From: Thermoplasmata archaeon
GTDB taxonomy: Archaea; Thermoplasmatota; Thermoplasmata; UBA184
DNA length: 5,521 nt
Direction of reading: 5' to 3'
Assembly (NCBI GenBank): GCA_030039915.1
Contig: JASHUP010000195.1
Span: 1-5,521 of the forward strand
The notes under the pieces were generated by a model. That model was not told where the DNA came from and did no database searches. It saw nothing but the letters and a program-made list of their open reading frames with translations. The position numbers and the translations under genes are program-made. Within the stretch, counting starts at the first letter, position 1; each line of letters starts with the position of its first letter. Below are positions 1 to 5,435 of this stretch, piece after piece.

Positions 1-287
1 TCCTCGGCATCGCGGTTCTGATCGTCTACGCGATCCAGATCGGTCCGCTCACGAGCCCCGGCGCCGAGGAGTCGTTCGGGTTCGCCCTCGCCGTGATGTT
101 CCTCATGGCCGGGGTGGTCTTCCACATGCTCGACCTCACCTACCGAGCCTGGCCGCTCGGCCGGCGCTTCACGCCGGCCTGGCCCGGCTACGTCACGGTC
201 GAGGGAGAAATCCGGTTCTTCAAGATCCTGATCGTCGTGATCGCGGCCGCGGCGATCGCGTACGTACTAGGGGGACTTATCGCGTGA
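1..287 (+). CDS. C-terminal part of an unrecognised multi-pass membrane protein (5' partial)
   Basis: The reading frame is open from the left edge (first full codon at position 3) to a TGA at 285-287, giving the last 94 residues of a protein whose start lies outside the window. Three hydrophobic segments are visible: one at the very edge ([16 protein letters not shown]), one around residues 25-45 of the fragment (containing [14 protein letters not shown]), and a C-terminal one ([20 protein letters not shown]). A polar stretch with several Arg, Pro and Trp residues separates the last two. The gene ends 10 bases before the annotated ctaD start, so it very probably belongs to the same operon. 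This suggests, by position only, an accessory subunit or assembly factor of the terminal oxidase. It does not look like the C-terminus of subunit III, and I see no copper or heme motif. A GTG at 93 and an ATG at 96 are internal codons, not the likely start. Confidence 0.75.
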   Translation, partial: LGIAVLIVYAIQIGPLTSPGAEESFGFALAVMFLMAGVVFHMLDLTYRAWPLGRRFTPAWPGYVTVEGEIRFFKILIVVIAAAAIAYVLGGLIA

Positions 288-297
288 CGACCCGGGG

Positions 298-1980
298 GTG
301 TCCGTGGTCGACCTGACCCAGCCGATCCTGATCATTTCGATCGTCGTCGGTCTCTCGACGTTCCTGTTGTGGGCGTTCAGCTACCACGGGCCCTGGCTCG
401 TCCGCACGATCAAGAAGTGGCTCTTCACGACCGACCACAAACGGATCGGCCTCATGTACATCACCGCCGGATTTGTCTTCTTCTTCATCGGCGGCATCTA
501 CGCGAGCCTCATCCGAACCGACCTCGGGTTCGTCCAGGGCTTGGGCCTGAACCCCGAGACGACGCTCGGGATCACGCCGGACGTCTACTCGACCCTGTTC
601 ACGATGCACGGGGTCCTGATGGTGTTCATGTTCGTCATCCCCGTCCTCGCCGGATTCGGCAACTACCTCGTGCCGTCGATGATCGGCGCGCGCGAGATGG
701 CGATGCCGCGCATCAACGCGATCGCGTTCTGGCTGATCCCGCCCGCCGGGGTCATCCTCATCCTGTCGAACGCGAACGTCGGCTGGACCGGCTACGTCCC
801 GCTCTCGGTCCAGGCGCCCGGCATCGGGGTCGACCTGTGGATCCTCGGCCTGCACGTTCTCACGGTCTCTTCGATGCTCGGGGCGATCAATTTCCTCGTC
901 ACGATCCTGAAGCACCGCGCGCCCGGCGTCCACTACTGGAACATGCCGCTCTTCGTCTGGGCGACCCTGATCAACTCGGTCCTGCTCATCTTCGCCCTCC
1001 CGTCGCTCTCGATCGGCCTCACGATGATCCTCTCCGACCGGAACTTCGGGACGCATCTCCTCGCGACGACGAACGGCACGCCGCTCGGCGGGGCGCTCCT
1101 CTACCAGAACGTCTTCTGGTTCTTCGCGCACCCCGAGGTCTACATCATGGTCCTGCCGGCGTTCGGGCTCATCTCGACCATCATCCCGAAGCTCGCGCGC
1201 AAGGACATCTTCGGCTACGGGGCCATGGCGATCGCGCTCGGCGCGTTCGCGGTGCTCTCCTTCGCCGTCTGGGAACACCACATGTTCGTCACGGGGATCT
1301 CGACGAACGTCCGGTTCGTCTTCATGCTCGCCACGATGGCGATCGCGGTCCCGTCGGCGGTGAAGACGTTCAACTGGGTCGCGACGCTCTGGGGCGGGCG
1401 GATCTGGATGGCGCTTCCGATGTGGTTCTGCGTCGCGTTCATCACCGGGTTCGTGATCGGCGGGCTCTCCGGCCTCATGCTGGCCTCGATCCCGGTCGAC
1501 TACCTCTACCACGGGACGTACTTCGTCGTCGCCCACTTCCACTACGTCATCCTCGGCGGGACGCTGATGGCGGTGTTCGCGGGGGTCTACTTCTATTTCC
1601 CGATCATCACTCGCCGCTGGTACAACCAGCGTCTCGGGCAGATCCACTTCGTGCTCACGTACGTCGGGATCAACCTTCTCCTCTTCCCGATGTTCCTCCT
1701 CGGCGCGGAGGGGATGCCCCGCCGGGTGTACGAATACCTCTGGTCCGGGAACTTCCAGTTCTTGAACTTCCTCTCGAGCGTCGGCGCGCTCATCATCGGT
1801 CTCGGTCAGCTCGTCTTCGCCTACAACATGGTCTACAGTTACTTCGCGGGCGAACCCGTGACGACCGCCGACCCGTGGGGCGAGGAGCTCGCGGTGAAGA
1901 TGACCGGCCCGGTGCGGGTGCCGAGTCCGGTCCGGGTCCCGACCCCGTTGCCGACCGCGACCCCCGCGGAGAGCCCGTAG
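298..1980 (+). CDS. ctaD: Heme-copper (aa3-type) cytochrome c oxidase subunit I
   Basis: Catalytic subunit of the terminal oxidase, which reduces O2 to water in the membrane and pumps protons. The 560-residue length fits a stand-alone subunit I, not an I/III fusion. The family signature TTDHKRIG is at residues 44-51. Heme and copper ligands are all present: His104 (low-spin heme), His278 with Tyr282 in AHPEVY (CuB and the cross-linked Tyr), His327-His328 (CuB), His413 (high-spin heme) and His415 (low-spin heme) in AHFHYV. Glu280 in HPEVY marks the A1 subtype; Lys356 matches the K-channel lysine. The D-channel entrance Asp is replaced by Glu133 ([11 protein letters not shown]). I count 12 canonical helices plus an extra N-terminal one at about residues 8-27. 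The C-terminal 25 residues are Pro-rich with a [12 protein letters not shown] repeat. The start is GTG; GTG at 304 is an alternative with a better-spaced G-rich ribosome site (294-298). Second gene of the visible operon; ctaA follows after 10 bases. Confidence 0.97.
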   Translation: MSVVDLTQPILIISIVVGLSTFLLWAFSYHGPWLVRTIKKWLFTTDHKRIGLMYITAGFVFFFIGGIYASLIRTDLGFVQGLGLNPETTLGITPDVYSTLFTMHGVLMVFMFVIPVLAGFGNYLVPSMIGAREMAMPRINAIAFWLIPPAGVILILSNANVGWTGYVPLSVQAPGIGVDLWILGLHVLTVSSMLGAINFLVTILKHRAPGVHYWNMPLFVWATLINSVLLIFALPSLSIGLTMILSDRNFGTHLLATTNGTPLGGALLYQNVFWFFAHPEVYIMVLPAFGLISTIIPKLARKDIFGYGAMAIALGAFAVLSFAVWEHHMFVTGISTNVRFVFMLATMAIAVPSAVKTFNWVATLWGGRIWMALPMWFCVAFITGFVIGGLSGLMLASIPVDYLYHGTYFVVAHFHYVILGGTLMAVFAGVYFYFPIITRRWYNQRLGQIHFVLTYVGINLLLFPMFLLGAEGMPRRVYEYLWSGNFQFLNFLSSVGALIIGLGQLVFAYNMVYSYFAGEPVTTADPWGEELAVKMTGPVRVPSPVRVPTPLPTATPAESP

Positions 1981-1988
1981 GGAGGGGA
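1981..1988 (+). promoter_or_regulatory. Shine-Dalgarno site of ctaA
   Basis: GGAGGGGA starts right after the ctaD TAG stop. Its GGAGG core ends 5 bases before the ATG at 1991. It is the clearest ribosome binding site in the window and fixes the ctaA start. Its presence in an internal operon gene contrasts with the apparently leaderless genes further right. Confidence 0.8.
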
Positions 1989-1990
1989 CG

Positions 1991-2563
1991 ATGCGCGGTC
2001 ACGACCTCTTCCGCTACGCTGCGATCGTCGCGTGCGTCCTCTGCTACACCACGATCCTGCTCGGGGGGAACGTCATGGCGAGCGGCAACGGCCTTGCCTG
2101 CCCGGATTGGCCGTCGTGCTTCGGGAACGGAAACTACCTTCCGGCCCTCACGGGCGGAGTTTTCGCCGAGTGGTCCCACCGGGTGAGCGCCTTCTTCCTC
2201 TCGAGCGCGATCCTCGTCCTCGCGATCGCGGGCCTCCTCTACGAGCGCCAACGCAAGTCCCTGCTCCGGATCTCGCTCGCCGCCCTCGGTCTGGTCGTCA
2301 CCGAAGCGCTGCTCGGGGGGCTCGTGATCGAGTCGGCCCTCAGTCCGATGATCGTCCTCGCCCATCTCGGCCTCGCGACCGCGCTCTTCGGCCTCCTGCT
2401 GATCCTCGTCGTCCTCTCGAACCTCCGAGAGATCCCGCGCCGATGGCTCGAGTGGGCTCGCCGGGCGGCGGAGGAGCGTGTCCCCTCGTCGGCGACGCCG
2501 ACGGCGAGTGACGTCCCCCCGCCGGTCCCGCACGCTCCGTTCGGCCCGGCGCGGGGAGGCTAG
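1991..2563 (+). CDS. ctaA: Compact (half-length) heme A synthase, CtaA/COX15 family
   Basis: Oxidises the C8 methyl of heme O to a formyl group, making heme A for the adjacent oxidase. The protein has 190 residues and four predicted membrane helices (about 8-28, 62-84, 91-113, 119-144), whereas bacterial CtaA has eight helices in two homologous halves. A compact four-helix archaeal form is known from Aeropyrum pernix. Visible motifs are the extracytoplasmic loop GLACPDWPSC with the Cys37/Cys43 pair, Glu60 and His63 in EWSHR at the start of helix 2, and His125 in LAHLGLAT of helix 4, which together correspond to one heme-binding half. The last 40 or so residues are hydrophilic and rich in Pro, Ala and Ser, without recognisable function. 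The start is set by a strong ribosome site at 1981-1988. ctaB follows after 9 bases, so the two steps from heme b to heme A are encoded side by side. The family call is sure; homodimer formation is an inference from size. Confidence 0.93.
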   Translation: MRGHDLFRYAAIVACVLCYTTILLGGNVMASGNGLACPDWPSCFGNGNYLPALTGGVFAEWSHRVSAFFLSSAILVLAIAGLLYERQRKSLLRISLAALGLVVTEALLGGLVIESALSPMIVLAHLGLATALFGLLLILVVLSNLREIPRRWLEWARRAAEERVPSSATPTASDVPPPVPHAPFGPARGG

Positions 2564-2572
2564 GCGCGGGCG

Positions 2573-3526
2573 ATGCTCGGCCAGCCGGTGGTGGGGTTCT
2601 CCCGGTCCGAGAGCACGAACGCCTCCGCGATCGCCCGCCCGCTCGGTCTCGCGGACTACTTGCCGCTCGCGAAGCCGGGCATCACGGCCCTCATCACGCT
2701 GGTCGCGGTGGCCGGCTTCCTGCTCGCCGACCCGCTCTCGGTGAACCTCGCCCGGTTGGGCCTGCTGGTCGCCACGGGCGCGTCGGCGTCGGCCGGCGCC
2801 GCGATGCTGAACCACTACATCGACCGGGACATCGACCGCCGGATGAAGCGAACCCGGGGGCGACCGCTCGCGGACGAACGGGTCGTCTCGGGCTCGAACG
2901 TCGCGATCGTCGGACTCGTGCTCCTCGGCGGTGGCATCGTGGCCGCCGCGCTCGTCCTGAACCCCCTCACCGGCTTCTCGATCCTCCTCGGCGGGCTCAC
3001 CTACGTCGTCGTCTACACCCTCTGGCTGAAACGCCGGTCCAACTGGAACATCGTCATCGGGGGGTTCGCCGGCAGCGCCCCCGCGCTCGCCGGCAGCGCC
3101 GCCGCCCTCGGCACCTGGACCCCGGGAGTCCTCGCGTTCGCGCTGCTGGTCTTTCTCTGGACGCCTCCCCACTTCTGGAGCCTCGCCCTCCTCCTGAAGG
3201 AGGACTTCGCCCGCGCGAACCTCCCGATGCTCCCGCGCATGGGCGATGTCGCGTACTCCGGGAAGGTGGTGGTCGTCTCCGCGGCCCTGCTCGTCCCGGC
3301 GACGTTGCTCGTGGGGTGGACCGGCGCCGTGACCTGGCCGGTCCTCCTCCTCCTCGCCGTCCTCGGTCTGGTCTTCGTCGCCGTCACGGCTCCGCTGTGG
3401 AGGTCGGTCACGCCCCGCAACGCGCGACGTGGGTTCGTCTTCTCCGGCCCCTATCTGCTCTTCGTGATCCTCGCGATCGCCGCGAACGTCGCGCTCGTTC
3501 GGGCCGGATTCGGAGGCGGGTTCTGA
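2573..3526 (+). CDS. ctaB: Protoheme IX farnesyltransferase (heme O synthase), UbiA family
   Basis: Integral membrane prenyltransferase that adds a farnesyl group to heme b to give heme O, the substrate of the CtaA encoded just upstream. Length (317 residues) is normal for the family. The first Asp-rich motif is NHYIDRDIDRRMKRTRGRPL at residues 80-99, with Asn80, Asp84 and Asp88 as the Mg-diphosphate binding pattern and the RTxxRP tail typical of CtaB. The second conserved region includes YTLWLKRRSNWNIVIGG (148-164), and FLWTPPHFWSLAL (194-206) followed by NLPMLP (216-221) is diagnostic of heme O synthases as against other UbiA enzymes. About nine hydrophobic helices can be seen. The first 25 residues are a weakly conserved hydrophilic extension. 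The ATG at 2573 has only a distant G-rich sequence (GGGGAGG at 2553-2559, 13 bases away), so translation may be coupled to ctaA. Last gene of the operon; no T-rich terminator follows. Confidence 0.96.
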   Translation: MLGQPVVGFSRSESTNASAIARPLGLADYLPLAKPGITALITLVAVAGFLLADPLSVNLARLGLLVATGASASAGAAMLNHYIDRDIDRRMKRTRGRPLADERVVSGSNVAIVGLVLLGGGIVAAALVLNPLTGFSILLGGLTYVVVYTLWLKRRSNWNIVIGGFAGSAPALAGSAAALGTWTPGVLAFALLVFLWTPPHFWSLALLLKEDFARANLPMLPRMGDVAYSGKVVVVSAALLVPATLLVGWTGAVTWPVLLLLAVLGLVFVAVTAPLWRSVTPRNARRGFVFSGPYLLFVILAIAANVALVRAGFGGGF

Positions 3527-3553
3527 CTCCGACCCGTTCCGTCCGCTCGCTGA

Positions 3554-3562
3554 CCTTATCTC
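3554..3562 (+). promoter_or_regulatory. Putative archaeal TATA box of the 238-residue gene
   Basis: CCTTATCTC is an AT-rich island in the gap after ctaB; its TTATCT core (3556-3561) is centred about 27 bases before the ATG at 3586. That is the usual distance from an archaeal TATA box to the transcription start, so the mRNA could begin at or next to the start codon. No Shine-Dalgarno sequence is present before this ATG. The same TTATCT core occurs before the tRNA gene. Confidence 0.45.
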
Positions 3563-3585
3563 GGGGACCGCGCATATCTTGCGAG

Positions 3586-4302
3586 ATGTCCGAATCCGAC
3601 CGGGTCGGATCGACCCCCGAGCGCCAGCGCGACGCCGAGAACGTGCTGAAACGGCTCGGATACGCGAAGGTGTCGAACCCGCGACGCGGGCCGGCGGGCG
3701 AGCCGTCGTTCTGGGTCCAGGAGGCCGGCGTGCCCCGGCGAACGTTCCCGGTCTACGTTCCTCCCGGGGAGCCCTCCGCCGTAGAAGCGGGCATCGAACA
3801 GTGGGTCACGGGGGTCCGCAGCGCGCGCCCCGCCCAACGGCGGGCGATCTTCGTCGTCCCGACGGACGAAACCGCCGAGGAGGCCTGGCGCCGGTTCTCC
3901 CGGACCGCGGGCCGCTCGGCGATCGACCACGAGGTCTCGATCCTCGTCGTGCCTCCGGCCGGCGCTCCGAGCCGGGACGCGCACTTCCACCTGCGGGTCG
4001 CGGAGCCCAAGGAGATCCTTCAGATCGCGACGGGCATCGTCGTGGGGCTCTTCCGACGCGCTGCAGCGGGAGACGGCGGAAACCAGATCGACTTCGAGGA
4101 GCTGCTCGCGCTGCTCACGTCGCGCTTCGGGATCGACGTGCAGCGCTCGCTCGGCGTGCGCTCCGACGAGGACGCCCTCTTCATTCTCTACCAGCTCGCG
4201 ATGCGCGACTCCTACGCGCCGGGCGAGCCCGGGACGAACCTCCACCTGCTCGTGCTCAAGCCGACCGGGCCGGCCGCCCGGCTCCCGTGGTTCGCGGCCT
4301 AG
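3586..4302 (+). CDS. Conserved-looking hypothetical protein, 238 residues, function unknown
   Basis: I do not recognise this family. The product is soluble, without a signal peptide or membrane helix. It opens with a charged helix (residues 11-26, ending KRLGYAKV), followed by mixed alpha/beta segments: strands near FPVYVP (54-59), RRAIFVVP (85-92) and HEVSILVVP (115-123), with a helix at 95-107. A helical region follows (about 141-159, containing EILQIATGIVVGLFRR), then an acidic helix IDFEELLALLTSRFGI (168-183) and a segment SDEDALFILYQLAMRD (193-208). The C-terminus returns to a strand, NLHLLVLKP. There is no nucleotide-binding loop, zinc-binding Cys set or helix-turn-helix that I can defend. 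The frame is open further upstream, but those codons overlap ctaB and read as out-of-frame sequence, so ATG 3586 is chosen; it fits the promoter spacing and gives a normal composition. It is separated from ctaB by 59 bases and is probably transcribed on its own. Confidence 0.8.
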   Translation: MSESDRVGSTPERQRDAENVLKRLGYAKVSNPRRGPAGEPSFWVQEAGVPRRTFPVYVPPGEPSAVEAGIEQWVTGVRSARPAQRRAIFVVPTDETAEEAWRRFSRTAGRSAIDHEVSILVVPPAGAPSRDAHFHLRVAEPKEILQIATGIVVGLFRRAAAGDGGNQIDFEELLALLTSRFGIDVQRSLGVRSDEDALFILYQLAMRDSYAPGEPGTNLHLLVLKPTGPAARLPWFAA

Positions 4303-4321
4303 CGTCCGGCGTCGAACCGAG

Positions 4322-4331
4322 AGATTAAGAA
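4322..4331 (+). promoter_or_regulatory. Putative TATA-like box of the 59-residue gene
   Basis: AGATTAAGAA is the only AT-rich run in the 55-base gap between the two hypothetical genes. It is centred about 31 bases before the ATG at 4358, which would give a transcript with a leader of only a few bases. No ribosome site precedes the ATG. The match to a TATA consensus is weak. Confidence 0.35.
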
Positions 4332-4357
4332 GGCCGCCCCGGTCCCTCCGCCGAACG

Positions 4358-4537
4358 ATGGCCGAAGGGGAGCCGTACCGAACCCCCTACACCCCCTACC
4401 CGGGGGGATCCACCCCGCCCGCCCGGACGTCCCCCGAGGAAGGGAAACGCGAGCTGTGGTCGTTCTTCTTCCTCGCCCTCCTCAACACCGCCATCATCGC
4501 GACCGGCGGCATCGTGACGTGGCTCGTCGTCCACTAA
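4358..4537 (+). CDS. Small single-helix membrane protein, 59 residues, function unknown
   Basis: The ATG opens a 59-codon frame ending in TAA at 4535-4537. Residues 1-27 are hydrophilic and rich in Pro, Tyr, Thr and Gly (TPYTPYPGG is a short Tyr-Pro repeat). A charged EEGKRE patch (27-32) leads into one hydrophobic helix, about residues 33-58 (LWSFFFLALLN, then ATGGIVTWLVV), and the protein ends in His. The positive charges before the helix suggest a cytoplasmic N-terminus. Normal codon use, a sharp switch from polar to hydrophobic sequence, and a possible promoter support a real gene. Its size and single helix recall small accessory subunits of membrane complexes, including the one-helix subunit IIa of ba3-type oxidases. 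However, the oxidase here is A-type and I cannot show homology, so no function is assigned. Confidence 0.65.
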   Translation: MAEGEPYRTPYTPYPGGSTPPARTSPEEGKRELWSFFFLALLNTAIIATGGIVTWLVVH

Positions 4538-4544
4538 GCCCGTC

Positions 4545-4558
4545 GCCCGTTCCCGGGC
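4545..4558 (+). other. Short GC hairpin after the 59-residue gene
   Basis: GCCCG (4545-4549) and CGGGC (4554-4558) can form a 5-bp stem with a TTCC loop, 7 bases after the TAA stop. It is followed by AAACC and not by a T-run, so it is not a standard archaeal terminator. It may only reflect the high GC content. Confidence 0.25.
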
Positions 4559-4562
4559 AAAC

Positions 4563-4573
4563 CATTATCTAAC
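4563..4573 (+). promoter_or_regulatory. Putative TATA box of the tRNA-Pro gene
   Basis: CATTATCTAAC stands out in a GC-rich gap and is centred about 38 bases before the mature tRNA 5' end. An archaeal start site some 26 bases downstream would fall near 4594, giving a leader of roughly a dozen bases for RNase P to remove. It shares the TTATCT core with the box at 3556. Confidence 0.5.
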
Positions 4574-4588
4574 TCGGCCGGGTCGATG

Positions 4589-4604
4589 CGCCACCGGCGT
4601 GGCG
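4589..4604 (+). repeat. Perfect 6-bp inverted repeat abutting the tRNA gene
   Basis: CGCCAC (4589-4594), loop CGGC, then GTGGCG (4599-4604) form a perfect 6-bp stem, extendable by one G-T pair (4588/4605). The last base of the extended stem is next to the tRNA 5' end at 4606. It could be a leader hairpin if transcription begins upstream of 4589, or a DNA-level palindrome over the start site if it begins near 4594. Confidence 0.5.
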
Positions 4605-4605
4605 T

Positions 4606-4680
4606 GGGGCCGTGGGGTAGCTTGGACCATCCTTCTTGCTTGGGGTGCAAGAGACTCCGATTCAAATTCGGACGGCCCCA
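4606..4680 (+). tRNA. tRNA-Pro (anticodon GGG)
   Basis: A full cloverleaf can be drawn. The 7-bp acceptor stem pairs GGGGCCG (4606-4612) with CGGCCCC (4673-4679), with discriminator A at 4680. The D-arm holds U8, A14, the GG pair (4624-4625) and A21, in the GGGGTAGCTTGG form typical of archaeal tRNA-Pro; its stem is weak, with a T13/T22 mismatch. The anticodon stem CTTGC/GCAAG (4635-4639, 4647-4651) encloses the loop TTGGGGT, giving anticodon GGG at 4642-4644 with G37 after it, as expected for tRNA-Pro. The T-arm is TCCGA-TTCAAAT-TCGGA. There is no intron. The genome reads CCG after the discriminator, so the CCA end must be added by nucleotidyltransferase. The rlmE start lies 57 bases downstream. 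Confidence 0.95.
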
Positions 4681-4704
4681 CCGGCCCGCGCCGGGCGCCG
4701 CGGC

Positions 4705-4716
4705 TTCATGTAGAAG
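4705..4716 (+). promoter_or_regulatory. Possible TATA-like element before rlmE
   Basis: TTCATGTAGAAG is the only AT-rich run between the tRNA and rlmE. Its centre is about 27 bases before the ATG at 4737, which would fit a leaderless mRNA. The match to a TATA box is poor, and readthrough from the tRNA promoter is an alternative. Confidence 0.3.
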
Positions 4717-4736
4717 CGCCCGCTCCGTCCGGCTCG

Positions 4737-5390
4737 ATGGCGCGGCGGTTCGTGGACCAGCGCCGGCGGGACCCGTACTATCGGGCGGCCCAGCGCGAAG
4801 GACTGCGCTCGCGCGCCGCCTTCAAGCTCGCCTACCTCGATGACCGATTCCATCTGTTGCGCCGGGGGAGTCGCGTGCTCGACCTCGGCGGAGCCCCCGG
4901 AGGGTGGTCGGTGGTCGCCCTCGAGCGCGTCGGTCCGTCGGGGAGCGTGGTGGCGGTCGACCCCCGACCGATCGCTCCCGCCGTCGGGCTGCGCGTGGTG
5001 CGGGGGCGGGTCGGCGACCCCGGCCTCGTGGGCCGCTTGGGGGAACGGCCGTTCGATGCCGTGCTCTCGGACATGTCTCCGTCGATCAGCGGCGCGTATG
5101 CGACCGACCACGCCCGTTCGGTCGAACTCGTGCGTTCCGCCGCGTCACTCGCGGTCGGCGTCCTCGCCCCGCGGGGATCGTTCGTCGCGAAAGTGTTCGC
5201 CGGCGACATGCTCGACGACCTCGTCCGCGCGCTCGAGCCGCACTTTGCGACGGTCGTCCGCACGAAGCCTCCGGCGTCGCGGGCGCCTTCGTCCGAGCTC
5301 TACGTGGTCGCCCGCGGATTCCGCCGGAGATCACCGTCCGAGGAGGCGGCGTCCGCCGAAGCGGGGGCTTCCCCGGCTTCCGATATATAG
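4737..5390 (+). CDS. rlmE: RlmE/FtsJ-family rRNA ribose 2'-O-methyltransferase
   Basis: SAM-dependent enzyme that, in the family, methylates the 2'-OH of a uridine in the A-loop of 23S rRNA (U2552 in E. coli numbering). The N-terminal signature DPYYRAAQREGLRSRAAFKL (12-31) is typical of FtsJ. SAM motif I is VLDLGGAPGGWS (47-58), followed by the acidic end of strand 2 at VVAVD (71-75). The catalytic K-D-K-E set is complete: Lys30 in AAFKL, Asp112 in SDMSPSISG, Lys152 in FVAKVF and Glu187 in SSELYVVARG. Length (217 residues) is normal; the last 20 or so residues form an Ala/Ser/Glu-rich tail, and there is no C-terminal TRAM domain as found in some archaeal homologues. The frame is open back to 4599, but that part overlaps the tRNA, and the conserved domain begins just after ATG 4737, so this start is preferred. 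No Shine-Dalgarno sequence precedes it. A tRNA-targeting FtsJ relative (Trm7-like) is the main alternative. Confidence 0.93.
   Translation: MARRFVDQRRRDPYYRAAQREGLRSRAAFKLAYLDDRFHLLRRGSRVLDLGGAPGGWSVVALERVGPSGSVVAVDPRPIAPAVGLRVVRGRVGDPGLVGRLGERPFDAVLSDMSPSISGAYATDHARSVELVRSAASLAVGVLAPRGSFVAKVFAGDMLDDLVRALEPHFATVVRTKPPASRAPSSELYVVARGFRRRSPSEEAASAEAGASPASDI
5383..5390 (+). promoter_or_regulatory. Putative TATA box overlapping the rlmE stop codon
   Basis: ATATATAG includes TATATA (5384-5389), the best TATA match in the window, and shares bases with the rlmE TAG stop. A start site some 26 bases downstream would lie near 5413, leaving a leader of about 23 bases before the GTG at 5436. That leader contains GAGG at 5421-5424, 11 bases before the start, as a possible weak ribosome site. 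Confidence 0.45.
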
Positions 5391-5435
5391 GACCGTCGGT
5401 TAGCGCGTTTCCCCGATTTTGAGGCCTGGTTATTC

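Noticed and set aside
277..1647. Long minus-strand open frame of 456 codons opposite ctaD
   Set aside because: Its product is dominated by Arg, Asp, Glu and Pro with no hydrophobic core, as expected for the antisense of a GC-rich gene; the plus strand carries an unmistakable oxidase subunit.
369..2186. Plus-strand open frame of 605 codons in another frame over ctaD and ctaA
   Set aside because: The Arg/Pro/His-rich product spans two real genes and their junction; it is a stop-poor shadow frame caused by high GC.
1793..3172. Minus-strand open frame of 459 codons opposite ctaA and ctaB
   Set aside because: Low-complexity Arg/Glu/Asp-rich translation with no domain; it crosses gene boundaries of three well-supported genes.
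3316..3585. N-terminal extension of the 238-residue protein
   Set aside because: These 90 codons overlap the 3' part of ctaB and translate to Arg/Pro-rich sequence unlike the rest; ATG 3586 has suitable promoter spacing.
4358..4537. Assigning the 59-residue protein as oxidase subunit IIa (CbaD-like)
   Set aside because: Only size and a single helix agree; that subunit belongs to B-type ba3 oxidases, whereas the oxidase here is A-type with HPEVY.
4708..4713. ATG-TAG start-stop element upstream of rlmE
   Set aside because: A two-codon upstream frame is expected by chance, and if the rlmE transcript is leaderless it is not in the mRNA.
4599..4736. N-terminal extension of RlmE
   Set aside because: The segment includes the tRNA-Pro gene and has no similarity to FtsJ; the conserved domain begins right after ATG 4737.
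5411..5420. Possible terminator CCCCGATTTT after rlmE
   Set aside because: Only four T residues and no stem before them; too weak for an archaeal poly-T terminator.
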